Assembly (NCBI RefSeq): GCF_900167115.1
Contig: NZ_FUXZ01000005.1
Coordinates: 62,001-126,000, forward strand
Reading direction: 5' to 3'
Origin: Eubacterium uniforme
Lineage (GTDB): Bacteria > Bacillota > Clostridia > Lachnospirales > Lachnospiraceae
Length of the DNA: 64,000 nt
The position numbers were made by a program, and so were the translations under genes. Below are positions 61,790 through 64,000 of this stretch, piece after piece. The notes under the pieces were generated by a model. The model was not told where the DNA came from. It searched no databases and worked only from the letters and a program-made list of their open reading frames with translations. Position 1 is the first letter of the stretch, and the number at the start of each line of letters is the position of its first letter.

Positions 61790-62284
61790 ATGAGTACTAG
61801 AAAAATATCAATATATGGTCTGCTTATTGCACTAGCAATGGTTCTTTCATGGATTGAAAGCAGATTTGGTTTTACAATGATGGTTCCAGGTATGAAACTT
61901 GGATTAACTAATCTTGTTGTATTATTAGCCTTATATAAAATTGGATATAAAGATGCAATCATAATTAACTTCATTAGAATCCTGCTTGTATCAATGACTT
62001 TTGGAAATATGTTTTCATTTTTCTATAGTCTTGCAGGTGGACTTCTTAGTGGAATAGTAATGATAATTCTTAAAAAGACTGATAAGGTTAATCTTGTTAC
62101 TGTAAGTGTTATGGGTGGAATCTTTCATAATGTCGGGCAGATTATAGTAGCTATGGTTGTAATGAATACAGTTCACATCGCATACTATCTTGCAGTACTT
62201 TGGGTAAGTGGAATTGTTGCTGGTGTAATAATAGGAATCTTATCAGCACAGATAGTTAGACGAATTCCTGAGTTGAACATTTAA
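61790..62284 (+). CDS. Gx transporter / heptaprenyl diphosphate synthase component I family protein
   Basis: A 164-residue integral membrane protein with five to six helices: ISIYGLLIALAMVLSWIESR, the PGMKLGLTNLVVLLALY motif, INFIRILLVSMTFGNMFSF and SLAGGLLSGIVMIIL. This pattern defines the HepPP synthase component I (PF07456) family, which resembles S-components of ECF vitamin transporters, hence the name Gx transporter. It follows the NusG-II gene at 55 bases. Transport of a small molecule is more probable than prenyl synthesis. Confidence 0.87.
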   Translation: MSTRKISIYGLLIALAMVLSWIESRFGFTMMVPGMKLGLTNLVVLLALYKIGYKDAIIINFIRILLVSMTFGNMFSFFYSLAGGLLSGIVMIILKKTDKVNLVTVSVMGGIFHNVGQIIVAMVVMNTVHIAYYLAVLWVSGIVAGVIIGILSAQIVRRIPELNI

Positions 62285-62340
62285 GCTTATATTCCTATAT
62301 GATTAATTATTTGTATTGTTTTGGTATATTATTTTTCGGG

Positions 62341-62390
62341 AGTAGAAAAATTAGTTGATGAAAAATCAATGTATTTTTCTACTTCTTCTA
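62341..62390 (+). terminator. Probable terminator after the Gx gene
   Basis: 11-bp stem AGTAGAAAAAT / ATTTTTCTACT with a 21-base loop and TCTTCTATT; the tail is imperfect. Confidence 0.6.
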
Positions 62391-62446
62391 TTGCGTAAAA
62401 ATATAAGTACTATTCGGTACGATTTATACAGCGAGGAGATACAGAG

Positions 62447-63169
62447 ATGTATTTAGATGGGATAGTCTTTTTTTTAGTAAAAGTAGTAGAATTAATATTT
62501 GGAATAAATGTGCTTAGGAATAGCGAAAAACGATATAATTATGTAGCTATATATTATGGTTCTATAAGTGGTTTAATGGTTGGATATTTGTTCCGCAAAG
62601 GAATCGTTTTATGTTTAATCGTTAGTTTTATTGTGACTTTGGGATTATTATCTATAAGAAAAGTTGTTGATAATGGAGAGGATATCATTGTTTTGATGAT
62701 ATTGGTATTTAGTTATTCATATATAATTGCTAAATTTACATTGAAATTATTAAAAGTTGATCTTTATGAAATCTTAGATACATATCCAAGCCTAGTTGGA
62801 GATTATTTAAATTATGATTATACTTTATTGATAGCTGTTGTGATATCATTATTCGTTGGTGCAATAATGTTTGTATTAAAAGGAAAAATAATAAAAACAA
62901 TATGTTATAGATGCTTGGCATTTATGATGATACTTGGATCATTTGCAGCAAATACTAGTGGCGATTTACAAATTACAGGAGAATGGCAGGATTTCTTTTT
63001 ACCATGGTTAAACATTGAATATGGAAAGAATCAAATGATTTATACACATGTGATTGTTATAATTACGGTTGCTTTAATAATATATGATTTGTATTTTGCT
63101 AAGGATAATCAAATATATGTTTTAGATGGGAGAGGAAATAAACGTAATGAAGAAGGAAAAATTATATAA
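62447..63169 (+). CDS. Hypothetical multi-pass membrane protein
   Basis: A 240-residue protein with about seven membrane segments, for example IVLCLIVSFIVTLGLLSI, YTLLIAVVISLFVGAIMFVL and HVIVIITVALIIYDLYF. I do not recognise the family. GCGAGGAGA lies 7 bases before the ATG. The end overlaps the next gene by 23 bases. An isolated two-gene unit between a terminator and a T-box leader. Confidence 0.68.
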   Translation: MYLDGIVFFLVKVVELIFGINVLRNSEKRYNYVAIYYGSISGLMVGYLFRKGIVLCLIVSFIVTLGLLSIRKVVDNGEDIIVLMILVFSYSYIIAKFTLKLLKVDLYEILDTYPSLVGDYLNYDYTLLIAVVISLFVGAIMFVLKGKIIKTICYRCLAFMMILGSFAANTSGDLQITGEWQDFFLPWLNIEYGKNQMIYTHVIVIITVALIIYDLYFAKDNQIYVLDGRGNKRNEEGKII

Positions 63170-63683
63170 TGTAGGTTGGTTTCCAATTTGGATGCTTATG
63201 TATATGCCAACGTTTTGGTTTATTACATTACCTATTAATTTTGTGATCGATTCTATAGTTTTATTAATTGCATTTGCTGTGTTAAAAGTTGAGAATCGAA
63301 AAGATAAGTATTGGAAAAGTATATTTCAAGTTTGGAAATATGGGTTCGTAGCAGATTTTATAGGAGCTGTTGTTATGACGATAGTTACGTTTGGAGTGTA
63401 TGATGGTAAAAAATCAGAAGTAGGATTATCGCTAATGATGGATCCGCGGGGAAATACAATTGCATTGCTATGGACAATATTATCGATTATTATTTCCAGT
63501 ATTTTTATTTATATATTTGATAGCAAGAGAGCATTTACCAATACTGATTTATCAGAGAAACGTAAGAAACAAATTTCTTTGATAATGGCAATATTTACAG
63601 CACCATATACAATGCTATCACCTACAGGTTTTATTTATGGTATTATTTACTTTTTTATGTATGGTCCAGCAATTTTTTATTGA
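63147..63683 (+). CDS. Hypothetical membrane protein, partner of the preceding gene
   Basis: A 178-residue protein with four to five membrane helices (WFITLPINFVIDSIVLLIAF, VADFIGAVVMTIVTFGV, ALLWTILSIIISSIFIYIF). The ATG at 63147 has AGAGGAA about 10 bases upstream, and the frame overlaps the previous gene by 23 bases, so both are probably subunits of one complex. No known family is recognised. Confidence 0.66.
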   Translation: MKKEKLYNVGWFPIWMLMYMPTFWFITLPINFVIDSIVLLIAFAVLKVENRKDKYWKSIFQVWKYGFVADFIGAVVMTIVTFGVYDGKKSEVGLSLMMDPRGNTIALLWTILSIIISSIFIYIFDSKRAFTNTDLSEKRKKQISLIMAIFTAPYTMLSPTGFIYGIIYFFMYGPAIFY

Positions 63684-63795
63684 TAGATAAATAGAAATTT
63701 CAGATGGAAGAAGTAAGATACTTAATGAAGAATGAAAGACTCAATATGTAATGATAATTCCTACTTGTTTATTTATTAGTCATTAATTTTTCTGA

Positions 63796-63824
63796 TTGAC
63801 AGATATAAAAATATCGAATATAAT
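63796..63824 (+). promoter_or_regulatory. Promoter of a T-box-controlled gene beyond the window
   Basis: TTGACA at 63796-63801 and TATAAT at 63819-63824 with a 17-base spacer: a consensus promoter immediately upstream of the second T-box. The 110 bases between the last gene and this promoter show nothing else. Confidence 0.8.
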
Positions 63825-63839
63825 GAAAATCTAGTTTTA

Positions 63840-64000
63840 TATGTAGAAATGCTATGAAGGAGACTGATGATTCTTATTGATTCTTTTAGAGAGACGTGGT
63901 CACCGGCTGAAAGCCATGTTAAGATGTAGAAGATTTGGAACACTCTGGAGCAGTCATATTGAAATAGTAGTAGGTATGAACGTGATACGCGTTAAGTATA
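63840..64000 (+). ncRNA. T-box leader, 5' part, probable Asn specifier
   Basis: Stem I features are visible: the AGAGAGACG... GGCTGAAAGCC region and the specifier segment TTGGAACACTCTGGAG. Aligned with the ileS leader (specifier codon just before ACTC-GGAG), the codon is AAC (63939-63941), for asparagine. The window ends before the antiterminator and terminator. The controlled gene is probably an asparaginyl-tRNA synthetase or asparagine synthetase, which must be read beyond the window. Confidence 0.75.

Overview
The window looks like chromosomal DNA of a low-GC Firmicute, most likely a Lachnospiraceae-type clostridium. This rests on the A+T-rich sequence, strong GGAGG ribosome binding sites with some TTG/GTG starts, tRNA-sensing T-box leaders, a glnA gene followed by an ANTAR regulator, LL-diaminopimelate aminotransferase, an archaeal-type ProRS, and BspA-like leucine-rich-repeat and YkuD surface proteins. 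Every gene except one small XRE regulator (55.2-55.5 kb) lies on the + strand. I see no prophage, insertion sequence, CRISPR array, rRNA or tRNA gene. The genus cannot be fixed from the sequence alone.

Layout. 0-3.7 kb: end of a PLDc_N membrane protein, an ABC exporter, a YtrA-type GntR regulator and a DUF5808 membrane protein. 3.8-6.6 kb: a metal-efflux operon (small HMA chaperone, P1B ATPase, CadC/SmtB-type repressor) behind a clear promoter and palindromic operator. 6.6-8.8 kb: a short structured leader, three small membrane or secreted proteins and a Na+/Ca2+ antiporter. 9-14.5 kb: a Sel1-repeat protein and a polyamine ABC transporter whose second permease is fused to the binding protein. 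14.9-16.3 kb: VTC polyphosphate polymerase and DUF4956 protein. 16.5-20.2 kb: coiled-coil membrane protein, His-rich CobW GTPase, GreA and Mrp. 20.2-23.7 kb: an ECF sigma/anti-sigma pair and two Ig-like cell-surface paralogues; both transcription units carry the same ECF-like promoter. 24-31.9 kb: MurA, OhrR with glutathione peroxidase, a gamma-glutamyl-cysteine ligase overlapping a class II amidotransferase, MetK and ProS. 31.9-36.9 kb: an aberrant histidine phosphatase, three GNAT acetyltransferases, a split CHR transporter and CCA transferase. 37-42.3 kb: phosphoglucomutase, IspE, MurI, a DUF1934 protein and PlsC.

42.4-46.5 kb holds a polysaccharide-control module (PHP phosphatase, LCP protein, chain-length protein, BY-kinase) with no glycosyltransferases beside it, then a very basic secreted protein. 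46.5-52.5 kb: a T-box with an ATC (Ile) specifier, eukaryotic-like IleS and glycogen phosphorylase. 52.7-57.5 kb: an LRR surface protein, the XRE regulator, an L,D-transpeptidase and a viroplasmin-RNase H protein. 57.6-60.9 kb: glnA with a hairpin-rich leader, the ANTAR regulator and dapL. 61.0-62.3 kb: four copies of an exact-period 74-bp repeat, each with an inverted repeat, leading straight into a NusG-II protein and a Gx/HepPP-I membrane protein. 62.4-64 kb: two unknown membrane proteins and a second T-box, cut by the window end, with an apparent AAC (Asn) specifier.

Most of the window is core metabolism, translation and envelope maintenance. The parts least explained by known families are the 74-bp hairpin repeat array, the shared ECF promoter pair, the tiny membrane proteins in front of the Na+/Ca2+ antiporter with their structured leader, and the glnA leader next to an ANTAR protein with a degenerate receiver.
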